A stretch of 64,000 nucleotides of DNA. Source: Allantophomopsis cytisporea. Its lineage: Eukaryota > Ascomycota > Leotiomycetes > Phacidiales > Phacidiaceae. The stretch lies in assembly GCA_024752435.1 (NCBI GenBank), contig CP103035.1, positions 930,001-994,000 on the forward strand, given 5' to 3'. A program made the position numbers and the translations under genes. The notes beneath the pieces were generated by a model that had not been told where the DNA came from, ran no database searches, and saw only the letters and a list, made by a program, of their open reading frames with translations. Each line of letters opens with the position of its first letter. The first letter of the stretch is position 1. Positions 33,268 through 46,202 of the stretch are shown here, one piece after another.

Positions 33268-35009
33268 GATTCTATTCGGAATGTGGTGGGACGGCGTTAG
33301 CTTTAGTTCGTATTTGGCTTTGCATGCTTTTACTCTTTGAGGGTTGCCATTAATTTGGTACAGGCTGGGTTTCAAGGTTACAAGCTTGGGATGGGTATAT
33401 CAACGGAGATTGACTTTGTCTTCAGTATGAATTATGATTTTTTACTCAAATACGCTTTTCTACTGTTTTTGAATTGTTTGCTGGTGATCTCGTGATTTTG
33501 TATGTTATTATTATACAATGGATTGCAATATAGCAAATGCACAAGAGATTGGTAACCATTATTTTTCAAAGTTATTATGACTATGTGTTAGTACTTATGG
33601 CCATACATGGGCGGCGTATTGCACAAACAATATCGAAAGACATACCCAGTCCAGTCCAGTCCAGGAAGTTGACGCGCAGAAAATGTAAGAACAAGGTGGA
33701 TGAGAAGAGCCTAATAAAATGCATACTCAAAAGCAAGAAAGCAAACAAAGACGCATGGCGGAGCTTCACCAAATGTGCAAAACAAAAGAAGAAAAAAGGA
33801 TTCGAGCTCTAGGAATGAAGAATCGAACACAGTCAAAAATGGCAAAAGATCAATGGATAGGAGAGTGCAGTCTCGTATCTCACTGCAGAAAACCCGCAGG
33901 TTTTGCTTTCCGTGTACTTACCAATTCCAAGTTTCGGGGGAAGGGGAGGGAGAATTGACCACTGCACCAGTCAACCTTGGAAGTTGCAGATACTGGGCTT
34001 ATTTGGGGTTATGAGGAGGTTTCATGACTCGTGTTGTGAGTTGGAAGGTAGTGATGTCTGAATGTGAGAAGTTGGAGGTGAGGACTGCTTGGTTGAGGAT
34101 GCTGCCTGAAATGAGTTGTATTTACGCGTATATTATATTAACTACGTGTATATAAAGAGCATAGAGTCACTTTTTATCGAAAGTCCTATTTCAAGTACTC
34201 TCTTCAGTTGCAAACCACCTTGAATATTCACATACTGAAAGCATACGTGTCTCACCCAACTCATGATAGAGATGTTCTCTTGCTACATCTGGGTATATAG
34301 CTCTCAATGCTGAAATAACATACCATAGCTTATATACAGCCAAACTATGCGATGAGATGATTATCTTTTTCTATGAAGCTTTGGGACGATCAATCATGCC
34401 GGCGACTTGGAAAACCTTACCAAGCACCCTGCCCATTTTAGAGAACCAATGCTTCAGGACAAACATAAAGGCTCAGCATTATTCAAGTAACTTGTTGATT
34501 ATAAAGGGCACATATCGATAAGAACATAGAACATTTACAATATAATTAGTGCATTCGCACTTGCTTAGCTAGTGAAACTCATTCTACCATCTTCAACACT
34601 TCTCCACCAATTGGCCTTACAATAGAGCCAGCTGTGTTGCCAATGAATTTATATCGAATCATAATACTATCAAAATCGATGTCTACTATTGGTGTTCAAG
34701 TTGGATTGTTTTTTTATCTCAATTTCGTTTTCAAGTGTTACTATGAGCGTAGATGCTCCAGAGTCTATTTTCATCACATATTCATGGAGATAGCTTAGTA
34801 GAGTATAAGGATTTATTGAAGACTTACCTAAACACGAACGACTTACCAGAAATAACAGAAAGATATGCTTGACTTACCTCGCTGACAAGAAAAGGAAAAG
34901 GGGTAAGGGATTGGTTCACAGGTCGTGAGAAGAGGCTCACCCCGTTGGGCAGGTTGGCTCCGTGTCCGTGTCCATTCCGTCGACGTCCTCTTCAGGTGCG
35001 GCGTCTTGC
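33268..35009. other. intergenic, 1.7 kb
   Basis: No supported gene. It contains a short cagtc repeat near 33645-33662 and an AT-rich stretch around 34120-34800. Confidence 0.5.
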
Positions 35010-35369
35010 TCAGCGCCGCAGCATGTCGACGTCCTCTCCGGGTGCGGCGGCTTGCTCCGTGTCCGGCATGTTCTCGTCGACGTCCTGGGCATCCATCATG
35101 GTTGCGTCTTCCTCTTGCTCGCCCTCGGCTTCTGGCGCCTCGATGCCTTCCATGCCGTCGAGTTCCAGGCGTGCCAGCTCTTCGGCGAGGTCGGGCTCAA
35201 GGGATAGCCTTTCCATGGCCTTGGCGAGGATGTCGTTCACGATGCTGGGGTCCTGGGGGCTTCTGTTCATGCGCTCTGCGTTCTGGTAGTGCCGGCGCCA
35301 GAGGTCGAGGATGATCGCTAAGAGGAGGGCTGCCCTGATAGAAGATGTAGTGTTTTCTGTAGCAGTCAT
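35010..35369 (-). CDS. hypothetical acidic protein, 119 aa
   Basis: Single ATG-started frame. Residues 1-70 (IRAALLLAIILDLWRRHYQN, then LAKAMERLSLEPDLAEELA) look helical. The last 45 residues are Glu/Asp-rich, ending EQAAAPGEDVDMLRR. Just past the stop, the DNA holds a second copy of the EQAAAPGEDVD coding unit in the +1 frame (see findings), so the C terminus may have been shortened by an indel. Function and family are not recognised. Confidence 0.5.
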   Translation of the reverse strand: MTATENTTSSIRAALLLAIILDLWRRHYQNAERMNRSPQDPSIVNDILAKAMERLSLEPDLAEELARLELDGMEGIEAPEAEGEQEEDATMMDAQDVDENMPDTEQAAAPGEDVDMLRR

Positions 35370-36219
35370 TTTATTGGATGTGTGAGAAGGCTGTGTGGGG
35401 TGTTGTGAAGGTTGTGCTTATATATGTGTGTTAGGCTTTTGCTGTTGCTTGAAGTTGTGGTTGTTAGATGCTGATGAAGAAATATTAGACTGCAATCCAC
35501 GAGGTTTATATATCATTTGGTTATACGTTGTGCAGATGCCATGGCGAACAATCTTGAACTCTATTTCCCAACATAATCGAAACAGAGGGCGTTGTACAGG
35601 TAAGGCCGGGGACATTTTGAGGTTGTTTTGTAACATAGCAGCAAGACGATACGTTGTAAGAATGAATAAGTGAACAAAGCTGAAGGCACAAGCGAAACGG
35701 ATGTAATGACAATGCATTGTTTTGTGATTTAGCCTCATTATCATGCGCTGATCGAACAAAGTATTCAAGTCCTTTGTCTTTCACTTGAATCACCTTTCTG
35801 ACTTGTCTATTTATACACCAATGAACATAATTATGCTAGAATTTGAAATCAGCAGAATCTCAGAGTTTGAGAATTATCTGGGCATATTCTGATCTCTCCA
35901 GAGATTGTTCATCTCATTGTTGTTAGGTCAAGTGGACGTCAATGGACATGAGATCTGAAGTGGCGACACCAGTAAGTTCACTCCGAGCTTGTACTGAAGA
36001 TTATCATCAATATCGAAAGAGTAGCATTTCATTAGATACTCATACGCCGTGATATGTCCGACTTAGAGTACGGTGACGGCTGGTCACTTACTCGATGAAG
36101 AAACCATTTATTCCCTCCTATCGTACAATCCATCTCTACTTCGACCCGTATAATTTGTATCCTTCATCATTCGATCCTGTAGCAGCTTTCCACCTCAAAC
36201 AGCCTTCCCATAATACAAT
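35370..36219. other. intergenic
   Basis: 0.85 kb with no supported feature. Confidence 0.5.
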
Positions 36220-36524
36220 TTACATGCTAATTTTGAGGTCAGTCTTTTGTTCTTCGAATAAAAGGTATGGCTCGACGTACGGTGGGACAATAAACTCGCT
36301 CCAGCTGCTAGAGAAGAATGCGACAGCAACCTATGATATGTCAACTTCTGGTCATCAATCCTTAGACAATCCTTTCTTAAACTTACTCCGAAGATAGCAA
36401 CGCTTCTGACAACGCTGGCGTTCTCTGGGGATGTGAGGCTGGAGTAGACGGATGCAGCATATCCTTGTGGAGCAGCTCTGCGGCCCTCAGCTCTCTGAAC
36501 AACAATGCGCTGCTTCGGTGGCAT
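36220..36524 (-). CDS. tom6: Tom6-like small subunit of the mitochondrial TOM core complex
   Basis: Exons 36524-36387 and 36330-36220 are separated by a 56-nt intron (gtaagt...catag) and give 82 residues. The pattern is a basic soluble N terminus starting MPPKQ, then YAASVYSSLTSPENASVVRS, then one short membrane anchor (VAIFGVAVAFFSSSWSEFIV). That is the fungal Tom6 layout, a tail-anchored stabiliser of the TOM complex in the outer mitochondrial membrane. The tail after the anchor (PPYVEPYLLFEEQKTDLK) is longer than I would expect. The family assignment is from memory of the S/P-E-N-x-S-V-V-R pattern. Confidence 0.7.
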
Positions 36525-37908
36525 CTTGGCTATTATGTGGTTTGACAGGGGAATAGTTTAATGTTGGAGGTTGTGAATTGCTCTTGTTGCGCTTTCTTCT
36601 TTAGCTATCCAATGTTCTATGGCGTAGCAATCTGGAAATTCTTGAATCACGTGAGTAAGAGCTTGACGTAGTATTTTCGCTCCTGGTTATTAAGGCACCC
36701 ACACATTTGAGCAAATATCGTCTTTTGGATTTTACGTTTCTACAGGTAGGTAGGTAGAGGTAGGCTTAGCGCTTACTGCGTATTGCGTCAAACCGCTGGG
36801 AATACAGATTAACTCTTTGGTTCATGGGGTTGGCAGCCGCAAGTGGGATGTTTATCACAACGTCCTTTTACTCAGTTAAAATAAGTACCTATGGTAAAAT
36901 AACATGGTCATCCTACCCTTGAAAGAATATGCTACCTATGGAGGTATCTATCTACCTTATGTAAATAGAAAGCCCTTTCTATCCTCAATTCTTAGGCCGA
37001 GACTATGACGACGTCACGAGAGCTAAGGTAAGGCTCTTGACCTTTGTGCCCTACACAAGTACCTGGTACGCATCTAAGTCCCGTAAGTAGGATAAAGATG
37101 CGTAGAGCCCGGAAAAACAGTCTACCGAGGTCCAGGTTATGCAGGACAGCCGGCAGCGCATGAGCAAGCAGGGTAAGAACGGACTCCGACTAAGTTGAAT
37201 CAAGCATGTCGTGACATAATGGCATGGGCCTGTCTCTCCTACAGACGGTAAACCTCCTAATGCAATTCGCTGACAACTACTACTATTGACCCATGGCCCA
37301 TGCATACCAAAGCATTGAGGAGTTTAAGTTTCTCCGACCTTCGTTCTCCGTGTTGAGTCCAAGAGTGTGCATGGCAGATACATGACATATGCGTGATGAT
37401 CATGCATGTGTTTCAACCTTTGGTTTTTTCCCTCCCGCTGAATGCGATGCTGGCGTGGTTTTGGTGGTCTGTTGACAATACTCAAGCTCATGCTACCATC
37501 GTCATCACTTCTTTGGGCTTCTACACATTATCATCTTTGCAGAGCTTAAGTCCAAAAAATTCTCCCTCTAAATATCGGACATAACAACTATCAGCCCTCG
37601 CATCTACCATCTACCATCTACCTTACTTAAACCGTGGCGATAACGGGTTTAAGATAGGCAATTCGAAATAAAATTCCACTCTAGTGCATACATTTGCCAG
37701 ACTTTTCACACGGACCACTTGGAGCCCGCCCTTGATTTGTAAATAACTGATCAAAGTCCATTGTGGAGTGGGGGCGTTGAGGAGCATATATATATTAGCC
37801 ATGGTGTCCAGTTCCAGTACCAATTCATCTTTACAAGCTCATCTTCGCATTGAATCTTTGACAAATCACTTTCAAAAAACAACACCCAACTCAACACACA
37901 TCGCAACT
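36525..37908. other. 1.4-kb divergent spacer between tom6 and the alcohol dehydrogenase
   Basis: Holds both promoters. No supported gene. Confidence 0.5.
37787..37797 (+). promoter_or_regulatory. TATA-like element upstream of alcohol dehydrogenase
   Basis: An alternating TA run lies about 110 bp before the ATG at 37909, followed by a CA-rich, pyrimidine-rich leader. This fits a strongly expressed gene. Confidence 0.4.
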
Positions 37909-39107
37909 ATGAGCGGCACTGACTACAAGTTCGAGGGATGGATGGGCCTTGCCCCAGACGCCGCTGAGGGCAACATGGTCTGGCAAGAATTTACTCCAAA
38001 GACCTGGGAGGAGACCGATGTTGATATCAAGATCACCCACTGCGGTATCTGTGGTTCTGACATGCACACTCTCCGCTCCGGCTGGGTAAGTTATTTGAGT
38101 TACCAGATGTAAACTTGAACTGACATTGTAGTAGGGTCCAACTTTGTACCCATGCTGTGTTGGACACGAGCTTGTTGGTGAGGCTGTCAAGGTCGGAAGC
38201 CAAGTTAAGCACATCAAGGTTGGAGACCGCTGTGGTGTTGGTGCCCAGTCTGCCTCTTGCTTGAAGCCAGAGTGTGAGGAGTGCGCTGCGTAAGTACAAT
38301 TCGATAGTGGAGTATAGCTAGATCACCACTATACTACTCCGTACCATCAAGCTTTACTAACCTGATTATAGTGGTATTGAGAACCACTGCCCAAACATGG
38401 TTGGCTGCTACAACGGAAAGTACCCAGATGGCTCTAAGAGCTACGGAGGTTACGCTACCTACGCTCGTCACCCAGCTCACTTCGTCATCAAGATCCCAGA
38501 GGGCTTGAGCAACCTTCACGCCGCTTCTATGCTTTGCGGTGGTGTCACTACCTACAGCCCACTTAAGCAAAACGGAGCTGGACCAGGAAAGAGAGTTGGT
38601 ATTGTCGGTATTGGTGGTCTCGGCCACTACGGTCTCTTGTGGGCCAAGGCTCTTGGATGCGAGAGCGTTGTTGCCATCTCCCGTACTGATGCTAAGAAGG
38701 AGGATGCCATCAAGATGGGTGCCACCGACTTCATTGCCACTGACAACGACAAGGACTGGGCTACCAAGCACGCCAAGTCCCTCGATCTTATCGTCTGCAC
38801 TGTCTCCTCTCCAAAGATGCCTCTCCAGGAATACCTTACTCTTCTCCGTGTTAAGGGTACCTTCATCCAGGTCGGTGCCCCAGAGGACCCAATCCCAGCT
38901 TTCCATGCTTTCGCTTTGATCGGGAAGGGTGTTAAGATTGGTGGTTCCCTCATCGGTTCCCCAGCTGAGATCGCCCAAATGTTGGACTTTGCTGTTGAGA
39001 AGAAGGTTATCCCATTCGTCAACGAGGTCCCAATGAAGGATGCCAACAAGGCTATTGTTGATATGGAGAACAACAAGGCCCGTTACAGATTCGTCTTGGT
39101 TAACTAA
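37909..39107 (+). CDS. NADP-dependent medium-chain alcohol dehydrogenase (ADH6/cinnamyl-type)
   Basis: Exons 37909-38085, 38135-38289 and 38372-39107 give 355 residues. Catalytic zinc ligands lie in HCGICGSDMH and GHELVGEAV. The structural-zinc cysteines are in CLKPECEECAAGIENHC. The cofactor fold is GIVGIGGLGHYGLLWAKALG, and the following SRTDAKK favours NADP. Such enzymes reduce aliphatic and aromatic aldehydes. Codon choice is strongly biased (many C-ending codons, GGT and GCC), consistent with high expression. Introns are 38086-38134 and 38290-38371. Confidence 0.93.
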
Positions 39108-40016
39108 GATGTTTGTGTCTGGTCTGAATAAATAATAAAAAAGTTAGATATAGATATAGATATAGATATTAATGACGAACATGATCTAAAAAATAAATAA
39201 AAATGATGACAAATCTTCATAGTGATTTGCTTGAGTATCTGCCACATAGGAATCTTGGGACAGATATGATATTGCTGCAAGTGAAATTCAAGATATCTGC
39301 TGCTGGACCAATTATCTAAGACAGTGAGAGTAGACAAAGGTGTTCAACTGTGCATGTAAATAGTCGTGGCTAGGTCTTAAAAGCAAAACATCCTCACCTG
39401 AACTCGCTTGCATTCAGAAGTGAATAGTCACTGTCACATTCCCTCATCCCATTGCAATCTTTTGTTCACACCATCCTAAGGTTCCAGCAGTGTGCTCGTC
39501 TGTTCATAATTCATACACTTGCATTGCTATCAATTGAACGCATTTTGTTATTCTTGGATTTTGATGCCTTTTCTTTCCATTGATATCAATGATTCGACAA
39601 GACCATGTCAACTTCAACACCTTCCCAATACCTGCCTATTCTTTACCTACTTCAGGTACCTTATCAATTCGAGCTGTGATAGCCTCAGCCTCAAAATCTT
39701 TAAGGTAGCCTTGCCATCTGGATTGTGCTGACTGCTGACAAAGCACGGACCGTTGAGCGCTAACCAAATTTAGCTCGACTCTCTTTGGAAGCCTCGTTGT
39801 TGCGAGCCTCCAAAAGTTAGAGCTACAGCAACGTACAACATCCAAAGTCCCATCATCCTTCTTTCACGAATTGCCCGACGCGCTCCTAGGGCATCAAGAT
39901 CTGCATCTGTGCTTTATCACACGTTGAATCCTCGTTAACTATCCTCGTGCCGCGCGCCCAGAGGGCGATCAACGCGCCACAGCCGAATTCACATCAATTT
40001 ACACCCAATAAACATC
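39108..40016. other. intergenic
   Basis: 0.9 kb with the dehydrogenase 3' flank, the rpb2 promoter and a short (tagata)n repeat. Confidence 0.55.
39145..39169. repeat. (tagata)n microsatellite
   Basis: Four tagata units just after the dehydrogenase stop codon. Confidence 0.8.
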
Positions 40017-43000
40017 ATGGCGGAATACGAGGAAGACTACGAGTACGATGCGGAATATGAAGGGGAGGAGGGAATCACGGCGGAGGATTGCTGGACGGTC
40101 ATCTCGTCGTTCTTCGAGTCTAAAGGTCTGGTGTCGCAACAACTTGACTCGTTCGATGAGTTCGTGTCGACCACCATGCAGGAGCTTGTAGAGGAAAACT
40201 CTCAGCTCACGTTAGACCAAAACAACCCACCATCAAGCGAAGATAACCCGATTCAACTGCGACGATATGAAATCAAATTTGGAACTGTTCTCTTGTCACG
40301 GCCTGCGATGACTGAAGGTGACGGAAGCACCCAAGTTATGTTGCCACAGGAAGCCCGACTTCGAAATTTGACGTATTCGAGTCCACTGTACTTGGAAATG
40401 ACGAAAAAGGTCTCCGTAGCTGTGGAACGACCAGTACCTCTAAATGAGCTGGATGAGGAGCAGGAGATGGAAATGGCAAAAACGGGCGAACATCCAACAA
40501 GATTGGTTTGGGAGAACGAAGACGGGGAGACCGACGAGGAAAAGGCTATGAAGGAGCCAGAACGAGTTTATATTGGCAAGCTTCCAATTATGTTGAAGTC
40601 GAAATACTGCATCTTGAAGGATTTGGATGAGGACGAACTGTATGCGTGGAACGAGTGCCCATACGACCAAGGTGGCTACTTTGTTATCAACGGTTCAGAA
40701 AAGGTTTTGATTGCCCAGGAACGATCAGCTGCCAATATCGTTCAAGTCTTCAAGAAGCCGTTGCCCTCGCCAACTCCATATATTGCCGAGATCAGAAGTG
40801 CTCTCGAGAAAGGGTCTCGATTGATTTCATCCTTGACCATCAAACTTTTCGCTAAGGGTGACGGCAACCGAGGTGGCTTTGGTCAAACCATCAAGTCAAC
40901 TTTGCCATATATTAAGTCGGATATCCCAATTGCGGTTGTCTTCCGTGCTCTTGGCGTTGTGTCTGATGAGGATATTCTCAACCACATCTGTTATGACAGA
41001 AATGACACACAGATGTTAGAGATGTTGAAGCCATGTATAGAGGAGGCATTCGTTATTCAGGATCGTGAAGTTGCGTTGGACTTCATCGGAAAGCGTGGTA
41101 GCGGACAGGCTCTTACTCGAGAGAAACGTATCAAATATGCACGAGACATTATGCAGAAAGAACTTCTTCCTCATATTTCTCAGAAGGAGGGTAGCGAAAC
41201 TCGTAAGGCCTTCTTCTTAGGATACATGGTTCACAAGATGCTTCAGTGTGCTCTTGGTCGACGAGAGACCGACGACAGAGATCATTTCGGTAAAAAGAGA
41301 TTGGATCTCGCAGGTCCCCTCCTTGCCAAACTCTTCCGAGGATTGTTCCGTAGACTCACCCAAGATGTCTATAAGTACTTGCAACGTTGTGTTGAAAACA
41401 ATAAGGAGTTCAACCTGACACTTGGTGTTAAGTCAACCACACTTACAAACGGTCTCAAGTACTCTTTGGCAACTGGAAACTGGGGTGACCAGAAGAAGGC
41501 AGCCAGCTCCACTGCTGGTGTTTCTCAGGTGCTCAACAGATATACTTTTGCCTCTACTCTGTCCCATTTGCGTCGTACCAACACCCCTATTGGTCGTGAC
41601 GGTAAGATCGCGAAGCCTCGTCAATTGCATAATACTCATTGGGGTCTTGTGTGCCCTGCTGAAACACCTGAGGGTCAAGCATGTGGTTTAGTCAAGAACT
41701 TGGCTTTGATGTGCTATGTTACCGTCGGAACACCTAGTGATCCAATCGTTGAGTTCATGATCCAGCGAAACATGGAAGTCTTGGAGGAATACGAGCCACT
41801 TCGTGCACCAAATGCTACTAAGGTCTTCGTCAATGGTGTCTGGGTTGGTGTCCACAGAGATCCAGCTCATCTTGTCAAGACTGTGCAGAATCTCAGACGT
41901 TCGCACTTGATCTCCCACGAAGTCTCTTTGATCCGAGATATTAGAGACAGAGAATTCAAGATCTTTACCGATGCTGGCCGTGTTTGCAGGCCCTTGTTCG
42001 TTGTTGAAAACGATCCCGATAGTCCAAACAAGGGTAATCTGGTCTTGAACAAGTCGCATGTACAAAGACTCGAGGATGACCAGACTATGCCTGTTAATAT
42101 GGACATAGAGGAGAAGAATGCTCAGGGCTATTTCGGATTCCAGGGTTTGATCAACGAGGGTGTAGTCGAGTATGTGGATGCCGAGGAAGAAGAGACAGTG
42201 ATGATTGTCATGACTCCTGAGGACCTTGACATCTCAAGACAATTACAGGCTGGATACCAGATTCGACCTGATGACAGTGGCGATCTCAACAAACGTGTGA
42301 AGGCGCCAATGAACCCAACTGCTCATATATGGACACATTGCGAGATTCACCCAAGTATGATTTTGGGAATTTGCGCAAGCATTATTCCCTTCCCAGATCA
42401 CAATCAGGTAAGCACTTTTGTTTGTGCTTTTAGACTACACCAGAGCTCTGCTAACCCCAAATCTAGTCTCCTCGTAACACGTACCAGTCTGCCATGGGTA
42501 AACAAGCTATGGGAGTCTTCCTTACGAACTTCGACCAGCGTATGGACACGATGGCGAACATTCTCTACTACCCTCAAAAGCCACTTGCTACTACGCGATC
42601 TATGGAGTTCCTTAAGTTTCGTGAGTTGCCTGCTGGTCAAAATGCCATCGTCGCCATTGCTTGTTATTCTGGATACAACCAAGAAGATTCTGTCATTATG
42701 AACCAGAGCAGTATCGATCGTGGTCTCTTCCGTAGTTTGTTTTACCGTTCCTATACCGACCAAGAGAAGCGTATTGGTATGAACGTCGTTGAGCAATTTG
42801 AAAAACCATTCAGAAGCGATACTTTGAAACTCAAGATGGGTACTTACGATAAGCTTGACGACGACGGAATTGTTGCTCCTGGTGTCAGAGTGTCGGGAGA
42901 AGATATTATTATCGGAAAGACAGCACCTATCGCTCCTGATGCCGAAGAGCTTGGTCAGAGAACAAAAGCCCATATCAAGCGTGATGCATCTACACCATTG

Positions 43001-43911
43001 CGAAGCACAGAAAATGGCATCGTCGACCAAGTACTTATCACCACCAACGCAGAGGGTCTCAGATTTGTGAAAGTACGAATGAGAACCACTAAGATCCCGC
43101 AGATTGGAGACAAGTTTGCATCCCGTCACGGTCAAAAGGGTACAATTGGTATTACTTACCGTCAAGAGGACATGCCGTTCACTCGTGAAGGTATTGTGCC
43201 TGATCTTATCATCAATCCCCACGCCATTCCATCTCGTATGACAATTGCCCATTTGATTGAGTGTCAGTTGTCAAAGGTCTCTACTCTTCGTGGTCTTGAA
43301 GGTGATGCAACTCCGTTCACTGAGGTCACCGTCGACTCCGTGTCGAAGCTTCTCCGTGACCACGGTTACCAATCCCGTGGTTTCGAGGCCATGTATCACG
43401 GCCACAGCGGACGCAAGCTCGTAGCACAAGTCTTCTTGGGCCCAACATACTACCAACGTCTTCGTCACATGGTCGACGATAAGATCCATGCCAGAGCACG
43501 AGGACCAGTTCAAATCTTGACCAGACAGCCTGTCGAAGGTCGTGCCAGAGATGGTGGTCTGCGTTTCGGAGAAATGGAGAGAGATTGTATGATTTCTCAC
43601 GGTGCTTCCGCTTTCTTGAAGGAGAGGTTGTTCGAAGTCTCGGACGCTTTCAGAGTCCACGTTTGTGACATTTGTGGACTCATGACTCCAATTGCGTAAG
43701 TAGCCCCCAAATTCCCTTCGTTGTAGAAGTGTTGCTAACATCTCATAGCAAAATCTCCATCCAATCTTTCGAGTGCAGACCCTGCAAGAACAAGACAAAG
43801 ATTTCCCAAATCCATATCCCTTACGCCGCCAAGCTGCTCTTCCAGGAGTTGGCGTCGATGAATATCGCATCAAGAATGTTCACCAAGAGATCTGGCATTT
43901 CTGTTCGTTAA
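40017..43911 (+). CDS. rpb2: RNA polymerase II second-largest subunit Rpb2
   Basis: Exons 40017-42407, 42467-43695 and 43749-43911 give 1260 residues, close to the usual length. Introns are 42408-42466 and 43696-43748. Family landmarks appear in order: an acidic N terminus, GGYFVINGSEKVLIAQE (protrusion/lobe), DRDHFGKKRLDLAGPL (fork), HWGLVCPAETPEGQACGLV, SPRNTYQSAMGKQAMG, GYNQEDSVIMN (hybrid-binding), RHGQKGTIGI, and the C-terminal clamp zinc site CDICG...CRPCKNK. The nuclear enzyme transcribes mRNA. Intron 2 falls inside the zinc region between its two Cys pairs. Confidence 0.98.
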
Positions 43912-44311
43912 GTCGAAAATATATGGACTTTTCAAAAATCAATATACTATGGACTTCTCACCAGAAGTCGATCCAAGCAGAATTGGGGGGGCGATGACCA
44001 GAAGTTTTAGTCAGACATGTTTTCCTTTGCATATTTCAGAAGGCGTTCAAGGAAGGACAAGAATGAACGAAAATTGGAGGTTCTGCTTTTTCATGGCATT
44101 CCAGGCATTTCCGACCTTCTCCGTAATGGGAGAAAGACGTGTATCATATTCAAAATAGTGGTAGAGCGGAAGAATAATTGACATGACAATGTACATCCCA
44201 ATCCTTTTATGTGAACGCCTCCCAATGCTCCAACCAATGGTCCCACCGAGTCCCTATCGTACAAAGGTCACCTCTCATACTGTCCGTCTCACCCAATTCT
44301 CAGCCCACAAA
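43912..44311. other. intergenic between convergent genes
   Basis: 400 bp of 3' flanks. Nothing recognised. Confidence 0.55.
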
Positions 44312-44625
44312 TCAAGGCGTCTTTTCTTTATTCAGCAACACCTGACTCCCATCATGCACCGTCTGCACCTTCTTGTACTCCTCCTCCAGTGCTTTCTGCA
44401 TCTCGAAATCAAGTTGTCGCTCCTTCTTTATTCGCTGCTGTTCCATGTCTCGTATCACGCCTGCGTGCATTGCCTACCACAGCCTATCAGCATACATCTA
44501 AGACAATTGCCAGCTCTCATAAAACTTACTGCTTTCTCAGCCTGTTGCGAATAATGCACAAAGACCACCATGCTAACAGCAAATAGCGACGTTCCCGCCA
44601 GGGTCATCTTAGCTGCACGCGACAT
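44312..44625 (-). CDS. pet117: Cytochrome c oxidase assembly protein Pet117
   Basis: Exons 44625-44530 and 44473-44312 with a 56-nt intron (gtaagt...ggtag) give 85 residues. It has a single N-terminal hydrophobic segment (LAGTSLFAVSMVVFVHY). A matrix/intermembrane helical region follows (HAGVIRDMEQQRIKKERQ, then QKALEEEYKKVQTVHDGSQV), the Pet117 signature. Pet117 acts with Cox15 in haem A synthesis for complex IV. It is divergent from vma10, with a 338-bp shared spacer. Confidence 0.88.
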
Positions 44626-44963
44626 GTTAAATTTCCAATTGAATCGTACGGAAATACAAAAAGGGATGCCGAGCCGTTGGAATGTAGATACAAGTTAGGA
44701 ATCATGCGTAAATGGAGATATTGCAAAGTGATAGCGGCGGCGGCGACTCGTGATGTAGAGCCTCGACTGACTGAGCCTTGTCCCTTCGCTCGCATGACAA
44801 CGGCGCGGCCGCAGCGGCTTCTTCCGCGAAGCTTGGGGAGCTACCCACCTACATTACCTACACGCCAGCCAGCGGGACGTTCACTACGTATCAAGCCGAT
44901 TTACGATAACAGAGCTCTGCACCACCACAACTCTCTTTACTTCGATTTTTGTAGATCGCCATC
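44626..44963. promoter_or_regulatory. divergent promoter region pet117/vma10
   Basis: 338 bp between two start codons that point apart. It contains GC-rich stretches (gcggcggcg near 44733 and gcgcggccgc near 44803). Confidence 0.5.
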
Positions 44964-45708
44964 ATGGTGGGTATTCTCTTCTTCAATGTCCCATGCTTGC
45001 ATGCACTAATACGCTTACAGTCAGCTCAAAACTCCGCCGGAATCCAGACCTTGCTCGATGTAGGTACTTCTATATAAGGTGTCAGTGCTGGGCTCGGGAC
45101 TAATAGGCGCAGGCCGAGAGAGAGGCGCAGAAGATTGTGCAGAAGGGTATGTGAATTTGTATGGTTCGAGGGTGTACAGTACTGACAAGCTCGCAGCTAG
45201 AGAATGTATGTTGACCGCTGCGCGCACCGATGCTGATGACGTCGGGTACGATATGAGTACGGACACTGATACTTGGCGCAGACCGCACGAAGCGTGTAAA
45301 GGAGGCGAGAGACGAGGCGAAGAAGGAGATTGATAGCTACAAGCAGAACAAGGAAGAGGAGTTCAAGAAGTTCGAGTCTGAGGTATTTATCTCTTGCATA
45401 CACTATATACTGCACCTTACATCCCACTTCACGTCCTATATGCCATGCTGTATAGCATACCCTCTACCAATTGGAAATGAGGCCGATATGAGACGTGGTC
45501 TGTATGGAGCAAATTGTTAACTAGACCTTAGCATACGAGCGGAAACAAGAAGGCCGAAGACGACGCCAACAAGGACGCCGAGGTGCAGATCCAAAAGATT
45601 AAGGAGGCCGGTAAAGCGAGTGGAGATAAGGTGGTTGACGATTTGTTGAAGGGTGTATTCGATGTCAAGCCTGTCGTTCCCGAGCGCATTGAGATTCCTA
45701 CAAACTAG
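44964..45708 (+). CDS. vma10: V-type proton ATPase subunit G
   Basis: Five small exons: 44964-44966 (only the ATG), 45021-45059, 45113-45146, 45282-45382 and 45532-45708. The joined frame is 117 residues. The sequence SAQNSAGIQTLLDAEREAQK, then VKEARDEAKKEIDSYKQNKE, then EFKKFESEH is the family's long charged helix. Subunit G forms the peripheral stalk with subunit E in vacuolar proton pumping. The start codon forms its own exon before gtgggt. Intron 3 (45147-45281) and intron 4 (45383-45531) are longer than usual here. Confidence 0.9.
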
Positions 45709-46202
45709 AAGGCTGTCAAACTGGGCGAAAGGGAGAGGTAGACAGGACAGAAAATTGTTGTTTTGATAGCAGCGGGTGTGTACCTTACGGGAAAGATTGT
45801 TTGCATGCTGGTGTATAGAATGGCTTAAGGGTTTGCTACGAATACGAAGATATCCTCTGATATTGGAGATTTTAATTGGGCCTTGGCGTGGCCACATATG
45901 AGAGTGGGATACGTGATCAAGACTTGGATTTGTGGGAAGATTGCTAGTCTATTCCTGTGGTCTATCGTATACTCTACCATTGATATCTTGCTGAACAAAC
46001 GCCAAATATGCATAATGCGAAACAGTTGTTGATCATGGCCTACGTCATATGCTTCCGCACAAATCTAAATACAATCTATGTATCTATACCTTTTTCTCAG
46101 AGTCCCTCTTTGGCTAACATATCTGCAATATCCAAATAAAACGCTATAGCATTAAAGCTGTTTGCAGATTAGCCAAACCTCTTACACATCTCTAGGGAAA
46201 AC
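45709..46202. other. intergenic between convergent genes
   Basis: About 0.5 kb of 3' flanks. Nothing recognised. Confidence 0.55.
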
